Shown here: piece after piece, positions 1-8,953 of the stretch | Layout of the letters: every line of letters begins with the position of its first letter | How positions within the stretch are numbered: the stretch's first letter is position 1 | DNA from: Hydrogenophilales bacterium 16-61-112 | GTDB lineage: Bacteria; Pseudomonadota; Gammaproteobacteria; Burkholderiales; Thiobacillaceae | Assembly: GCA_002257045.1 (NCBI GenBank) | Contig: NCHD01000026.1 | Coordinates: 1 to 45,484, forward strand | DNA length: 45,484 bases | Direction: 5' to 3' | The notes under the pieces: model-generated | Database searches by the model: none | What the model saw: the letters and a program-made list of their open reading frames with translations, nothing else | Told to the model about the DNA's origin: nothing | Program-made: the position numbers and the translations under genes

Positions 1-43
1 GCGCCGTGATTTTGGCCCCGTTTATTTGCAGAGAGAAACCGGC

Positions 44-1726
44 ATGAACTTTCCCTCTGCATTCATCAAGAACGAACCGGCCCCCGCATCGGCCAAAGAG
101 TCCTTCATTGACTACGCGTCGTTGCGTGCGCTGGTGGTGGACGACTACCCGGGCATGCGCAATGCCCTGCGCCTGACGCTTTCCAATTTCGGCGTGGTCA
201 AGGTCCAACTGGCTGCCAATGCTTCGGAAGCCTTGTTTCATGTCAAAAACAAGGAATTCGATTTCATCCTGTGCGATTTCAATCTGGGCGACGGCCGCGA
301 CGGCCAGCAACTGCTGGAAGAGTTGCGCCACGGCAACCTGGTCTCGCTGGAAACCGTTTTCATGATGGTCACCGCCGAGTCGTATTACGAGAAAGTCGCT
401 GCTACTGCCGAACTGGCTCCGGACGATTACATGATCAAGCCTTTCAGCGCAGAAATCCTGCGCAGCCGGCTTGAGGCTATTTTGCTGCGCAAACGGGCAT
501 TTCGCGACGTCTACCGGCATTTCCTCGCACAGGATCTGGAAGCAGCGCTGGTAGCGTGCGATGTGCTGATCCGCAGCAAGCCGAAGTATCTGGTCGACGC
601 CTTGCGCTTCAAGGGCGAGATTCTGGTCACGCTGGGGCGCTTTGATGAAGCCGAAGCCCTGTACAAGCAGGTCATCGCGATGCGCGCCATTCCCTGGGCA
701 CGCCTGGGGTTGGCGCGTTCGTTGCACCTGCAGAAGAAGGAAGAACCAGCGGAAGAGGAGTTGCGGGATGTGCTGGAACACGCCCCCTCCATGGTCGCAG
801 CCTACGACCTGCTGGCTGATGTGTGCTTGGCTAAAAAAGATGGCGCGGCGGCCCAGACTGCGCTGGAACAGGGCGTGGCCATTTCCGGCAAGACCGTGCG
901 TCGCCAGCAAAAACTCGGTGAGGTTGCCTACAGCAATGGCGATCTCGATACAGCCCGCACCGCTTATACCAACACGCTGGAAAAGGGCCGCCATTCCATC
1001 TTCGTCACGCCAGCCGATCTCGGCAACCTGTGCCGGGTGCAGATCGAGCAGGGCGACCTGAAGGCGGTTGCCGATACGCTGAAAAAAAACAAGTCCAGCC
1101 TGCAAGGCAGTCCTGAAGGCAAGCTGGTGATGGCGGTTTCGCAAAGCATGCTGCATAACGAGGCTGGCAACCTGCAGGAAGCGGTAAAAACCCTGGATGA
1201 AGTCGCGGCCCTGAGAAGCACAGGCACACGATGCGACCCTCAGATGATGCTTGATCTGGCTGGCGTGTGCATGGCCACCGGCCGCGAAGGGGAGGCCGAT
1301 GGCATCGTCGCCGAAGTCGCGCGAAATGCCCATGACAGTGAATCGCTTTTGGCCAAGGCCCGCAAAATTTATGACCAGGCCGGACGCAGCGATGCGGGCG
1401 CAGCGGTGCTGGCGTCGGCTACCGCCGACGTCCGCAAACTCAACAATGAAGGCGTCGTGCTGGCGCAAAAAGGCGATTACAAAACCGCAGTCGAAAAACT
1501 GCTTACCGCCTGTGACGAGGCGCCGTATAACCCGCGCATCATCATGAACGCGGTATGGGTGATCCTCAAATATACCGACCAGGTGGGGATGGATGAAAAA
1601 ATGATCGACATCGCCCGCAAGCATCTGGCCGAAGCTGAACGCCAGGCGCCAGGCCATTCACGCATCTCGGGATTGCGGCTGCACCTGAAGGATGTCGAAA
1701 ATCGTTTTGGCATGAGCAAATCGTGA
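44..1726 (+). CDS. Response regulator with TPR-like C-terminal half
   Basis: A 560-residue protein with an N-terminal receiver domain (about residues 27-150). The acidic pair is D33/D34, the likely phosphoacceptor is D78 in LCDFNLGDG, and the conserved lysine is K132 in MIKPFSAE. The rest is helical with repeats resembling TPRs (for example RFDEAEALYKQVIAM and GDLDTARTAYTNTLEKG), so output is probably through protein-protein contact rather than DNA binding. The ATG at 44 is chosen over an in-frame TTG at 26 because a purine-rich GAGAGAAA lies just upstream. The next gene, 16 bases downstream, is a small histidine kinase that is the natural partner. The family type (receiver plus TPR) is recognised; the pathway it controls is not visible. 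Confidence 0.85.
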   Translation: MNFPSAFIKNEPAPASAKESFIDYASLRALVVDDYPGMRNALRLTLSNFGVVKVQLAANASEALFHVKNKEFDFILCDFNLGDGRDGQQLLEELRHGNLVSLETVFMMVTAESYYEKVAATAELAPDDYMIKPFSAEILRSRLEAILLRKRAFRDVYRHFLAQDLEAALVACDVLIRSKPKYLVDALRFKGEILVTLGRFDEAEALYKQVIAMRAIPWARLGLARSLHLQKKEEPAEEELRDVLEHAPSMVAAYDLLADVCLAKKDGAAAQTALEQGVAISGKTVRRQQKLGEVAYSNGDLDTARTAYTNTLEKGRHSIFVTPADLGNLCRVQIEQGDLKAVADTLKKNKSSLQGSPEGKLVMAVSQSMLHNEAGNLQEAVKTLDEVAALRSTGTRCDPQMMLDLAGVCMATGREGEADGIVAEVARNAHDSESLLAKARKIYDQAGRSDAGAAVLASATADVRKLNNEGVVLAQKGDYKTAVEKLLTACDEAPYNPRIIMNAVWVILKYTDQVGMDEKMIDIARKHLAEAERQAPGHSRISGLRLHLKDVENRFGMSKS

Positions 1727-1742
1727 GCGAGGGCACGCCGGG

Positions 1743-2396
1743 ATGAATCTTGACAGCACCACGCTTTATGCAGCCCTGATTCATGAGCTGAAAAATAATC
1801 TGGGCCTGCTGGCAATGACACTCGACGGTATTCCGGGGCAGGCCGAGCCGCAACACGATCGCACTGTCGACGATGCGCGCCTGCTGTGCCAAAGCGTGAT
1901 GGACCGGCTACAGCAGGCCTTGCTGATCTACAAAGCCGACAACCAGCAGCTGGACCCCACGATTGACGCCTATTCACCTCATGATCTGCTGCATGAGCTT
2001 ATGGAGCGAACCGCTGCCTTGTCGCGCGGGCGTTTTCGGGTCGAAATCGAGCTGGCGCCGAATGTCCCTGCGATATGGTTCTTTGATCGCGACCTGATCG
2101 TGATGGCGCTGGTCAATGCGATCCAGAATTCACTGGCTTATGCGCGTTCGTGCATCCGTATCGAAGCGGCCATGGTCGGGGGCTGTCTGGCGCTCCTGGT
2201 GCGAGATGACTCCGAGGGCTATCCGGCACATATTCTGGCGAGCGTAGCCAACCATACGCCGTATCGTTCGACCGGTACCGGTCTTGGCTTGCAGTTTGCT
2301 CGGCTGGTGGCCCAAGCGCATGAAAACAAAGGACGTTCCGGTGAGCTTCGGCTCTACAATGAGACCGGCGCGGTTTTCTGCCTGTTACTGCCCTGA
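1743..2396 (+). CDS. Small soluble histidine kinase
   Basis: A 217-residue kinase with no membrane segment or sensor domain. It opens directly with an H-box (LIHELKNNL, likely phosphorylated His14) and ends with an ATP-binding HATPase region, including an N-box-like NAIQNSLAYA and a G-box STGTGLGLQFA. The length is short for a histidine kinase, which suggests it takes its signal from another protein. It sits 16 bases after the receiver-TPR gene and is probably co-transcribed with it, making a two-component pair. The start codon at 1743 is an ATG. Substrate specificity is inferred from adjacency only. Confidence 0.82.
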   Translation: MNLDSTTLYAALIHELKNNLGLLAMTLDGIPGQAEPQHDRTVDDARLLCQSVMDRLQQALLIYKADNQQLDPTIDAYSPHDLLHELMERTAALSRGRFRVEIELAPNVPAIWFFDRDLIVMALVNAIQNSLAYARSCIRIEAAMVGGCLALLVRDDSEGYPAHILASVANHTPYRSTGTGLGLQFARLVAQAHENKGRSGELRLYNETGAVFCLLLP

Positions 2397-2566
2397 CGGG
2401 CGGGGGAAAATTGGACGTACAAAGACGTACAAACCGGTCTTAGCTCATGATGGGGCGCTGGCTGCGCCGCATGAGTCCCCTTCGAAACTTGGCCCTACTT
2501 GTAGCGGGCTTGAAAATCCCGTTTCGCACCTCAAAATACAGTATCCAATTCAGGTTTATTCTGGCT
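2397..2566 (+). other. Intergenic region before clpS with 10-bp tandem repeat
   Basis: Non-coding stretch between the histidine kinase and clpS. It contains two perfect adjacent copies of GACGTACAAA (2414-2423 and 2424-2433). No convincing terminator or promoter hexamers were identified, although the clpS promoter most likely lies here. No cold-shock gene, a frequent clpS neighbour, is present. Confidence 0.5.
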
Positions 2567-2875
2567 ATGCCAACCAAACGAGAAAGCACTACCCTACTGG
2601 AACCGGTTTCCGCCAAGGTCAAACCGCCGCCTTTGTACAAGGTCATGCTCCTCAACGATGACTACACGCCGATGGAATTCGTGGTGCATGTCCTCAAGAA
2701 GTTTTTTGGTATCGACGAAGAACGGGCGACACAAATCATGCTCAAAGTGCATACTGAAGGCGTGGGCGTCTGCGGGATCTATCCCAAGGATATTGCGAGT
2801 ACCAAGGTTGAACAGGTCGTGGATTTCGCGCGTCAGCATCAGCATCCGCTGCAATGTACGATGGAGGAGGTTTAA
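2567..2875 (+). CDS. clpS: ATP-dependent Clp protease adaptor ClpS
   Basis: ClpS binds the N-domain of ClpA and delivers N-degron substrates to ClpAP. The predicted protein is 102 residues, the usual family size, with the characteristic core [19 protein letters not shown], the [17 protein letters not shown] helix and the [11 protein letters not shown] segment. The ATG at 2567 (MPTKREST) is preferred over the upstream in-frame start at 2447, which would add 40 residues unlike the family. The stop codon lies directly before the ATG of clpA, and the clpA ribosome-binding site is inside the clpS 3' end, so the two are translationally linked. Confident assignment. Confidence 0.96.
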   Translation: MPTKRESTTLLEPVSAKVKPPPLYKVMLLNDDYTPMEFVVHVLKKFFGIDEERATQIMLKVHTEGVGVCGIYPKDIASTKVEQVVDFARQHQHPLQCTMEEV

Positions 2876-5131
2876 ATGATTGCCCAAGAACTCGAAGTCA
2901 CGCTGCACATGGCATTCATGGATGCGCGGCAAAAGCGCCACGAATTTATTTCGGTGGAGCATCTGTTGCTGGCGATGCTCGACAACCCTTCCGCTATTGA
3001 GGTTTTGCGTGCCTGTGGCGCGAACATCGAGACCATGCGCGAACAGCTCGACCATTTCATTACCGAGCACACGCCCAAGGTGACCACCGAGGGCGAAGTG
3101 GACACGCAACCCACGCTCGGCTTCCAGCGCGTGATCCAGCGCGCCATCCTGCATGTCCAGTCGTCCGGAAAGAAAGAAGTCACCGGTGCCAATGTGCTGG
3201 TGGCCGTATTCGGCGAAAAGGATTCACACGCGGTGTATTTCCTGACCCAGCAGGGCATCACGCGGCTGGATATCGTGAACTTTATTTCACATGGAATCAG
3301 CAAAACGCCGCATAGCGATCCGGCCCCGCGTGCAGACGAGCCGACCGAGGCTGGGTCGGAAGCGGCTGCCGCGTCGCCGCTGGATAGCTTTGCCCAGAAT
3401 CTCAATACCCAGGCGCTGGCTGGCAAGATCGATCCCTTGATCGGCCGCGACCAGGAACTTGAACGGGTTATCCAGACCCTGTGTCGCCGGCGTAAAAACA
3501 ACCCGTTGCTGGTGGGTGAGGCAGGGGTGGGGAAAACCGCCATTGCCGAAGGCCTGGCACGCCGCATCATCGAAGGCTCGGTGCCCGAGATTCTGGCGCA
3601 AAGCACGGTGTATTCCCTGGACATGGGCGCCTTGCTAGCCGGCACCAAGTATCGGGGCGATTTCGAGCAACGCCTGAAAGGGGTGCTGAAGCAGCTTGCG
3701 GACAATCCCAAAGCCGTTCTGTTCATTGATGAAATCCACACACTGATCGGCGCAGGGGCGGCATCCGGCGGCACGCTTGATGCGTCCAACCTGTTGAAAC
3801 CGGCGCTTTCTTCCGGCCAGCTGCGTTGCATCGGCGCAACCACGTATACCGAATACCGCGGAATTTTCGAGAAAGACCATGCTTTGTCGCGGCGTTTCCA
3901 GAAAATCGATGTGCCCGAACCTTCGGTCAATGAAACCGTGCAGATTCTGCGCGGACTGAAGTCGCGCTTCGAGGATCACCATGGTGTCAAATACACCTCT
4001 GCCGCGCTGACCACGGCTGCACAGCTGTCTGCACGCTATATCAATGACCGTCATTTGCCGGACAAGGCCATTGACGTGATCGACGAGGCCGGCGCAGCGC
4101 AACGGATCCTGCCGAAGTCGAAGCAGAAAAAAGTGATTACCCCGCGCGAAATCGAAGACATCATTGCCAAGATTGCGCGCATTCCGCCCAAAACGGTTTC
4201 GCTCAACGACAAAAATGCGCTCAAAACGCTCGATCGCGACCTGAAGGCCGTTGTGTTCGGACAGGATGCCGCAATCGACATGCTGGCTACCGCCATCAAA
4301 ATGTCGCGCAGCGGCCTGGGCAATCCGCAAAAACCCATCGGCAGCTTCCTGTTTTCAGGCCCGACCGGTGTCGGCAAGACAGAAGTCGCGCGCCAGCTGG
4401 CCTATGTGCTGGGGGTCGAGCTCATCCGTTTCGATATGTCGGAATACATGGAGCGCCATGCGGTATCGCGCCTGATCGGCGCGCCTCCGGGGTATGTGGG
4501 ATTCGATCAGGGCGGGCTGCTGACCGAGGCGGTGAACAAGCAACCCTATTCGGTTGTCTTGCTCGATGAAGTTGAGAAAGCCCATCCGGACATCTTCAAT
4601 GTACTGTTGCAGGTCATGGATCACGGCACTCTGACCGACACCAATGGACGTAAGGCCGATTTCCGCAACGTGGTGCTTGTCATGACCACCAACGCTGGCG
4701 CAGAAGTGCTGAACAAGGCCACGATCGGTTTTTCCAATTCACGCGAAAGCGGCGATGAAATGGGCGAGATCCGTCGCATGTTCACGCCAGAATTCCGCAA
4801 CCGCCTGGATGCGATCATTCCGTTCGCTACGTTGAGTGAGCCGATCATTCTCCAGGTAGTCGACAAATTCCTGATGCAACTGGAAGAGCAGCTGCACGAG
4901 AAAAAAGTCGAGGCGGTGTTCACCGACGCGCTGAAAGCCTACCTGGCCAAGAAAGGGTTCGATCCCTTGATGGGTGCGCGCCCCATGGCGCGTCTGATAC
5001 AGGACACTATCCGCAAGGCACTCGCCGACGAGCTGTTGTTTGGCAAGCTGACTCAGGGCGGGCGTGTGACCATTGATCTGGATGCAAATGACACAGTTCA
5101 CCTTGAGTTCGAGGAGGCTGTGCCCGCCTGA
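2876..5131 (+). CDS. clpA: ATP-dependent Clp protease ATP-binding subunit ClpA
   Basis: A 751-residue AAA+ unfoldase that feeds substrates to the ClpP peptidase. Order of parts: an N-domain starting MIAQELEVTLHMAF, a first AAA+ module with Walker A GEAGVGKTAIAEGLA (near residue 215) and Walker B VLFIDEIHTL, and a second module with GPTGVGKTEVARQLA (near residue 495) and VVLLDEVEKAHPD. A Clp-type C-domain follows (GARPMARLIQDTIRKALADELL). A strong GGAGGAGG sits just before the ATG. It follows clpS without a gap. Full length and without frame damage. Confidence 0.97.
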   Translation: MIAQELEVTLHMAFMDARQKRHEFISVEHLLLAMLDNPSAIEVLRACGANIETMREQLDHFITEHTPKVTTEGEVDTQPTLGFQRVIQRAILHVQSSGKKEVTGANVLVAVFGEKDSHAVYFLTQQGITRLDIVNFISHGISKTPHSDPAPRADEPTEAGSEAAAASPLDSFAQNLNTQALAGKIDPLIGRDQELERVIQTLCRRRKNNPLLVGEAGVGKTAIAEGLARRIIEGSVPEILAQSTVYSLDMGALLAGTKYRGDFEQRLKGVLKQLADNPKAVLFIDEIHTLIGAGAASGGTLDASNLLKPALSSGQLRCIGATTYTEYRGIFEKDHALSRRFQKIDVPEPSVNETVQILRGLKSRFEDHHGVKYTSAALTTAAQLSARYINDRHLPDKAIDVIDEAGAAQRILPKSKQKKVITPREIEDIIAKIARIPPKTVSLNDKNALKTLDRDLKAVVFGQDAAIDMLATAIKMSRSGLGNPQKPIGSFLFSGPTGVGKTEVARQLAYVLGVELIRFDMSEYMERHAVSRLIGAPPGYVGFDQGGLLTEAVNKQPYSVVLLDEVEKAHPDIFNVLLQVMDHGTLTDTNGRKADFRNVVLVMTTNAGAEVLNKATIGFSNSRESGDEMGEIRRMFTPEFRNRLDAIIPFATLSEPIILQVVDKFLMQLEEQLHEKKVEAVFTDALKAYLAKKGFDPLMGARPMARLIQDTIRKALADELLFGKLTQGGRVTIDLDANDTVHLEFEEAVPA

Positions 5132-5284
5132 TTGTCGTCAAGTTTTCGTCATGCGTAGCCGTTAGCGTGTAATCGGCGGACGCGTGCCGAAAATTTTGGT
5201 TTCCGGTTTCATGTCGGGTGAGGCATGGGACAAACCGAGAGAAGCGCGTTCGCTGGATACCCTTCCAGTCATAAAGGAACACGC

Positions 5285-5800
5285 ATGAAACTCGCCCTGG
5301 TAATTCGACTCCTGGCAGCAGGCCTGGTTCTGCTGCTGCCCATCACCCCCTGTTTGGCTGAGGCTGCGGTAGGCAAGACATCTGCCGATAGTCCCATGAT
5401 GTCAAGCGAAGACCTCAACGCAATCAGTGAACGCATTCGTCAGACCGGCGCAAAGATGCGTGCCGACCTGAAGCAGGCGCGCGCCCGACTCGAAGCCCAG
5501 AAGGCGGAGCAAGAGGCTGTACGAATCCAGCAGGCGAAAAGGGAGGCTTCCATCCAGGCGAGGGCTCAACAGGAGGCTTCGATGCAGGCCGAAGCGCGCA
5601 AGCGTCAGGCCAGTCTTGAGGCGCAGCGCACTCAGGACGCCCAGAAGCAAGCTCAACAGCAAGCTGATCTCAAGCGCCAGGAAGCGCTGGCTAAAGCCCA
5701 GGCAAAAGCAGAAAAACAGGCCGCGCGTGACAGGGCGGCTCAAGCGCTGCTGGCAGCCCGGCAGTCGAGCGGTGTGAGGGCCTTTGCCGAGGCACCCTGA
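5285..5800 (+). CDS. Small exported Ala/Gln-rich coiled-coil protein
   Basis: A 171-residue protein of unknown function. It begins with a clear signal peptide (MKLALVIRLLAAGLVLLLPI, probable cleavage after CLAEA). After that it is almost entirely Ala/Gln/Glu/Lys/Arg with heptad-like spacing, predicting a long periplasmic coiled coil. The ATG at 5285, preceded by AAAGGAAC, is chosen over an upstream frame at 5225 because it exposes the signal peptide. It is monocistronic, with a strong hairpin 11 bases after the stop. The composition recalls TolA-like or spacer-type envelope proteins, but no family is recognised. Confidence 0.75.
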   Translation: MKLALVIRLLAAGLVLLLPITPCLAEAAVGKTSADSPMMSSEDLNAISERIRQTGAKMRADLKQARARLEAQKAEQEAVRIQQAKREASIQARAQQEASMQAEARKRQASLEAQRTQDAQKQAQQQADLKRQEALAKAQAKAEKQAARDRAAQALLAARQSSGVRAFAEAP

Positions 5801-5810
5801 GACGTGCATC

Positions 5811-5845
5811 ACGCGTCATGGAACAGGCTTCCATGACGCGTTTCC
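5811..5845 (+). terminator. Hairpin terminator after coiled-coil gene
   Basis: A perfect 13-bp stem, ACGCGTCATGGAA (5811-5823) with its complement at 5829-5841, closes a 5-base loop and is followed by a short TTTCC. The U-tract is weak, but position right after the stop codon and stem strength support a terminator for the coiled-coil gene. Confidence 0.65.
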
Positions 5846-5949
5846 TGCCACCGATTTTTACCCGTTTTCGCTGTGCCTGGTCGTGGATGAGGCCATGAGC
5901 ATACATTCGGGATTTTTTCACTCCCCCCTTGTGCCGGACTTGTGCCGGA

Positions 5950-6110
5950 CAAAACAAAAACGGCGCATAAAGCGCCGTTAAAGCCTGGTGTGGCAGGAGG
6001 AGGAGCACCCGGGGAAACCCCGTACCAGGCAATCTACAAGAGAGATCTACTAGATCGTTGTGTCGATCAACACAGCCGTAAGCATTGAAATAGTTATCGG
6101 TGACGCTTGC
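5950..6110 (-). ncRNA. Candidate small RNA with exposed CUCCUCCUCCU
   Basis: On the minus strand this interval ends in a textbook intrinsic terminator and contains a folded module with no obvious protein gene. An outer 7-bp stem (6024-6030 with 5983-5989) encloses a CGGGG/CCCCG hairpin (6010-6022) and an unpaired CTCCTCCTCCT (complement of 5995-6005). That is an extended anti-Shine-Dalgarno sequence of the kind used by trans-acting small RNAs to block ribosome-binding sites. The 5' end is not defined; a promoter should lie around 6110-6160. A short open frame of 140 codons crosses this strand but looks like an accident. Inference from structure only. Confidence 0.38.
5951..5979 (-). terminator. 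Intrinsic terminator on minus strand
   Basis: AACGGCGC (5959-5966) pairs with GCGCCGTT (5972-5979) around a 5-base loop. Read on the minus strand, the stem runs into TTTTTGTTTT (complement of 5951-5960), a good U-tract. On the plus strand there is no U-tract, so the orientation is clear. No minus-strand protein gene ends here, which is why an upstream small RNA is suspected. Confidence 0.7.
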
Positions 6111-6312
6111 CATTTCTTGATGTTATTGCAGAAATATTTTCCCGACTTGCCGTAGTGGAGCGAATCCCTCACCATGCAGGCCATTCGTTTGTGAGCCAGG
6201 CACTCGATTCAAGCCAACCTGATTCATGTACTTGTTAAGCGGCTGACACAGGCGAGTAGCGTAGCGATGGCAGACTTCCCAACCTGATGAACGCATAACC
6301 GACCTTTACGAT
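6111..6312 (+). other. Intergenic region before manC
   Basis: About 200 bases with no gene seen. It should hold the manC promoter on the plus strand and, if the small RNA is real, its divergent promoter. No clear hexamer pair was found and no strong Shine-Dalgarno precedes the manC ATG. Confidence 0.4.
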
Positions 6313-7734
6313 ATGACCACTATCCATCCTGTGATTCTTTCCGGTGGCTCGGGCACCCGCCTGTGGCCCTTGTCTCGAGCTGCGCTACCGAAGCAGCTGT
6401 TGCCGTTGGCAAGCGATTTCAGCTTGCTTCAGGATACGGTCAGCCGATTGAGCGGCTTTTCCGAGATGGGCGCTCCACTGATGGTGTGCAATGTCGAACA
6501 CCGTTTCATGATCGCCGAGCAAATGCGGCAGATCAATACGGCACCGCGCGCAATTGTGCTGGAGCCGATGGGGCGCAATACCGCACCGGCCATTGCCGTC
6601 GCGGCGCTGATGCTCTCGCGCGATGATCCGGATGCCTTGATGCTGGTGTTGCCTGCCGATCACTTGATCGGTGATGTCGACGCGTTTCATGCAGCAATCC
6701 GGACCGCGGCTGTAGCGGCTCAAAAAGGGTATCTGGTCACGTTTGGAATCGTTGCTGCCACGCCTGAAACGGGTTATGGCTACATATGCAAAGGCGCATC
6801 CCTGGCCGATGCGCCCGGAGCACATCAGGTTGCTGCGTTTGTCGAAAAGCCCGATCTGGCTACTGCGCAGCAGTATGTCGAATCCGGCGAGTATTTCTGG
6901 AACAGCGGCATGTTCCTGTTCCGCGCGACGGATTTTCTGAATGAGCTGCAGAATCTGCGCCCCGACATCCTGGAGGCCAGCCGTGCCGCGCTCGATGCGG
7001 CCACGCTGGATCTCGACTTTGTACGGCTTGATCCTGCAGCATTCGAGGCTTGCCCGTCGGACTCGGTCGATTACGCCGTGATGGAGCACACCCGGCGCGC
7101 AGCCGTGGTGCCAGCCGATATGGCCTGGAACGACATCGGGGCCTGGACTGCGCTATGGGAGGTTGCCGCCAAGGACGAGCAGGGTAATGCAAGCCGTGGC
7201 GACGTGATGCTGGAAAACGCGCACAACAACTTTATCCGCGCCGAAACCCGCATGGTGGCCATGCTGGGCGTATCGGATCTGGTGGTCGTGGAAACCGCGG
7301 ACGTCGTACTGGTTGCGCACAAGGACCAGGTACAGGATGTGAAAAAGCTGGTTGACCGCCTGAAAGCCGAAAAACGCTGCGAACATCTGGTCCACAAGCA
7401 GGTGTACCGGCCTTGGGGCTGGTATGAGGGCATCGACGAGGGCGAGCGCTTTCAGGTCAAGCGCATCATGGTCAAACCCGGCGAGAAGCTGAGCCTGCAG
7501 ATGCATCACCACCGGGCAGAGCACTGGATCGTGGTGTCGGGAACGGCGCGCGTCACCTGCGGCGACAGCCTGACATTGTTGAGCGAAAACCAGTCCACCT
7601 ATATTCCGCTGGGCACCTCGCACCGGCTTGAAAATCCTGGAAAAATCGACTTGCACATGATCGAGGTGCAGTCGGGCACGTATTTGGGTGAGGACGATAT
7701 CGTGCGCTTTGAAGATATTTATCAGCGAACCTGA
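6313..7734 (+). CDS. manC: Mannose-1-phosphate guanylyltransferase / mannose-6-phosphate isomerase
   Basis: A bifunctional enzyme of GDP-mannose synthesis (the type called ManC, AlgA, CpsB or XanB), 473 residues. The N-terminal nucleotidyltransferase has the signature LSGGSGTRLWPLSRAALPKQ (residues 9-28) and a second motif with FVEKPD. The C-terminal type II phosphomannose isomerase domain carries VKPGEKLSLQMHHHRAEHW and the cupin GTARVTCGD. GDP-mannose feeds exopolysaccharide or O-antigen assembly. It stands alone, with no other polysaccharide genes in the window. Symbol choice between manC and algA cannot be made from sequence alone. Confidence 0.93.
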   Translation: MTTIHPVILSGGSGTRLWPLSRAALPKQLLPLASDFSLLQDTVSRLSGFSEMGAPLMVCNVEHRFMIAEQMRQINTAPRAIVLEPMGRNTAPAIAVAALMLSRDDPDALMLVLPADHLIGDVDAFHAAIRTAAVAAQKGYLVTFGIVAATPETGYGYICKGASLADAPGAHQVAAFVEKPDLATAQQYVESGEYFWNSGMFLFRATDFLNELQNLRPDILEASRAALDAATLDLDFVRLDPAAFEACPSDSVDYAVMEHTRRAAVVPADMAWNDIGAWTALWEVAAKDEQGNASRGDVMLENAHNNFIRAETRMVAMLGVSDLVVVETADVVLVAHKDQVQDVKKLVDRLKAEKRCEHLVHKQVYRPWGWYEGIDEGERFQVKRIMVKPGEKLSLQMHHHRAEHWIVVSGTARVTCGDSLTLLSENQSTYIPLGTSHRLENPGKIDLHMIEVQSGTYLGEDDIVRFEDIYQRT

Positions 7735-8038
7735 AGCGGTTCGATCGCATGACCCCGGCTGCCGGTGCGATGCCTGCAGCCACTCACTTGAGTGCTTTAG
7801 CTGGTTTCCCGTTTGTTTTCATGCGGTTTTATGTCCGGTTCGGGTTTTCCGCCCGGCTCCGCGCGCTGTTTGAGCAAGATGACTTGTAAGACAAACGCCA
7901 AGTTCATGCTGGGTGTTATGCCGTCATCTTATTAGTACTTTGTCTGTATTATCTTTCCAGGCTGTAATCCGATAACGATTTCACAACGCTGACTTAAGTG
8001 TGAAACCGAAAATAATTCTGCGAAGAAGGACCGACAAC
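7735..8038 (+). promoter_or_regulatory. flhDC upstream region
   Basis: A 300-base AT-richer leader before flhD, the master-regulator position where many inputs converge in flagellated proteobacteria. A TATTAT element is visible near 7945, but no convincing -35 partner was established. A good ribosome-binding site, AAGAAGGA, lies at 8023-8030. No open frame of interest. Confidence 0.4.
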
Positions 8039-8353
8039 ATGAAACTCGACGAAATGCTGGACGAAATGCGTGATGTCAATCTCAACTATTTGATGCTGGC
8101 GCAACACATGATTCAAACCGACAAGACTACAGCGGTCTTTCGCCTGGGGATCAGCCAGGATGTAGCCGACTTGATTGAAACCCTGACCTCCGCGCAGATT
8201 CTCAAGCTTGCCAGTTCAGGGATGCTGGTTTCGCGCTTCCGCTTCGATGACGGGATGGTGCTCAACATGCTGACCTCGTACACCAAGGATCGGGCCATGG
8301 CGCAATCGCACGCTGCCATCCTGATGGCCGGGCAGCAGGCAGCTTTCGCCTGA
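8039..8353 (+). CDS. flhD: Flagellar master activator subunit FlhD
   Basis: FlhD forms the FlhD4C2 complex that activates class II flagellar promoters. The 104-residue product matches the family in size and in the segments EIRDVNL-like MRDVNLNYLMLAQ, FRLGISQDVADLIETLT and LASSGMLVSRFRF. The ATG at 8039 follows AAGAAGGA by 8 bases, which rules out the longer in-frame start at 8000. flhC follows 30 bases downstream. FlhDC as master regulator is a feature of entero- and betaproteobacteria. Confidence 0.95.
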   Translation: MKLDEMLDEMRDVNLNYLMLAQHMIQTDKTTAVFRLGISQDVADLIETLTSAQILKLASSGMLVSRFRFDDGMVLNMLTSYTKDRAMAQSHAAILMAGQQAAFA

Positions 8354-8383
8354 TTTCGAACAGCGTGTTTGTGGAGCATCCAG

Positions 8384-8935
8384 ATGAGTAAAAAAAGCCT
8401 GTTAACCGAAATGCGCGACACCCAGCTGGCGATCGAAATGATCGAACTCGGTGCCCGTCCGCAGGTGCTGGAATCCGAAACCTCCTTGTCGCGAGAACGT
8501 TTGCTCAAGCTCTACAAAGAGGTCAAGGGCGTTTCCCCTCCCAAGGGCATGTTGCCGTTTTCGACCGACTGGTTCTTGACCTGGCTGCCCAACGTCCATT
8601 CCTCGCTGTTCATCAACATCCATCGTTATCTGCTCAAAAACAGCGAATGCAGCGGGATCGAGGCCATCCTCAAAAGCTACCGGCTGTATCAGGAATATCT
8701 CCATTCCAACCAGACCGAAGCGGTGCTGAGCTTTACCCGCGCCTGGACATTGAACCGGTTTTTCGAAAGCAACATGCTGAAAACCGCCGCCTGCAGCTGT
8801 TGTGGTGGCCATTTCGTGGTCCATCCGGATGACTTGCATGCAGATTATGTGTGCGGCTTGTGCAATGTTCCCGCACGTGCCGGCAAAACCCGCAAGGCCA
8901 AGGCCGAAGCGCAAGCTGAACTGGCTGCGGCCTGA
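8384..8935 (+). CDS. flhC: Flagellar master activator subunit FlhC
   Basis: FlhC is the DNA-binding partner of FlhD. The protein is 183 residues, begins MSKKSLLTEMRDTQLAIEMI, contains LPFSTDWFLTWLPNVHSSLF, and carries the zinc-binding cysteines in CSCCGG and CGLC (about residues 136-157). The ATG at 8384 follows a GTGGAG. It is translationally close to flhD and certainly in the same operon. Intact. Confidence 0.95.
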   Translation: MSKKSLLTEMRDTQLAIEMIELGARPQVLESETSLSRERLLKLYKEVKGVSPPKGMLPFSTDWFLTWLPNVHSSLFINIHRYLLKNSECSGIEAILKSYRLYQEYLHSNQTEAVLSFTRAWTLNRFFESNMLKTAACSCCGGHFVVHPDDLHADYVCGLCNVPARAGKTRKAKAEAQAELAAA

Positions 8936-8953
8936 TTCAGGACACCACTCCGG

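Noticed and set aside
5995-6005. AGGAGGAGGAG as a plus-strand ribosome-binding site
   Set aside because: No suitable start codon with a protein-like frame follows within range on the plus strand; manC begins 300 bases later.
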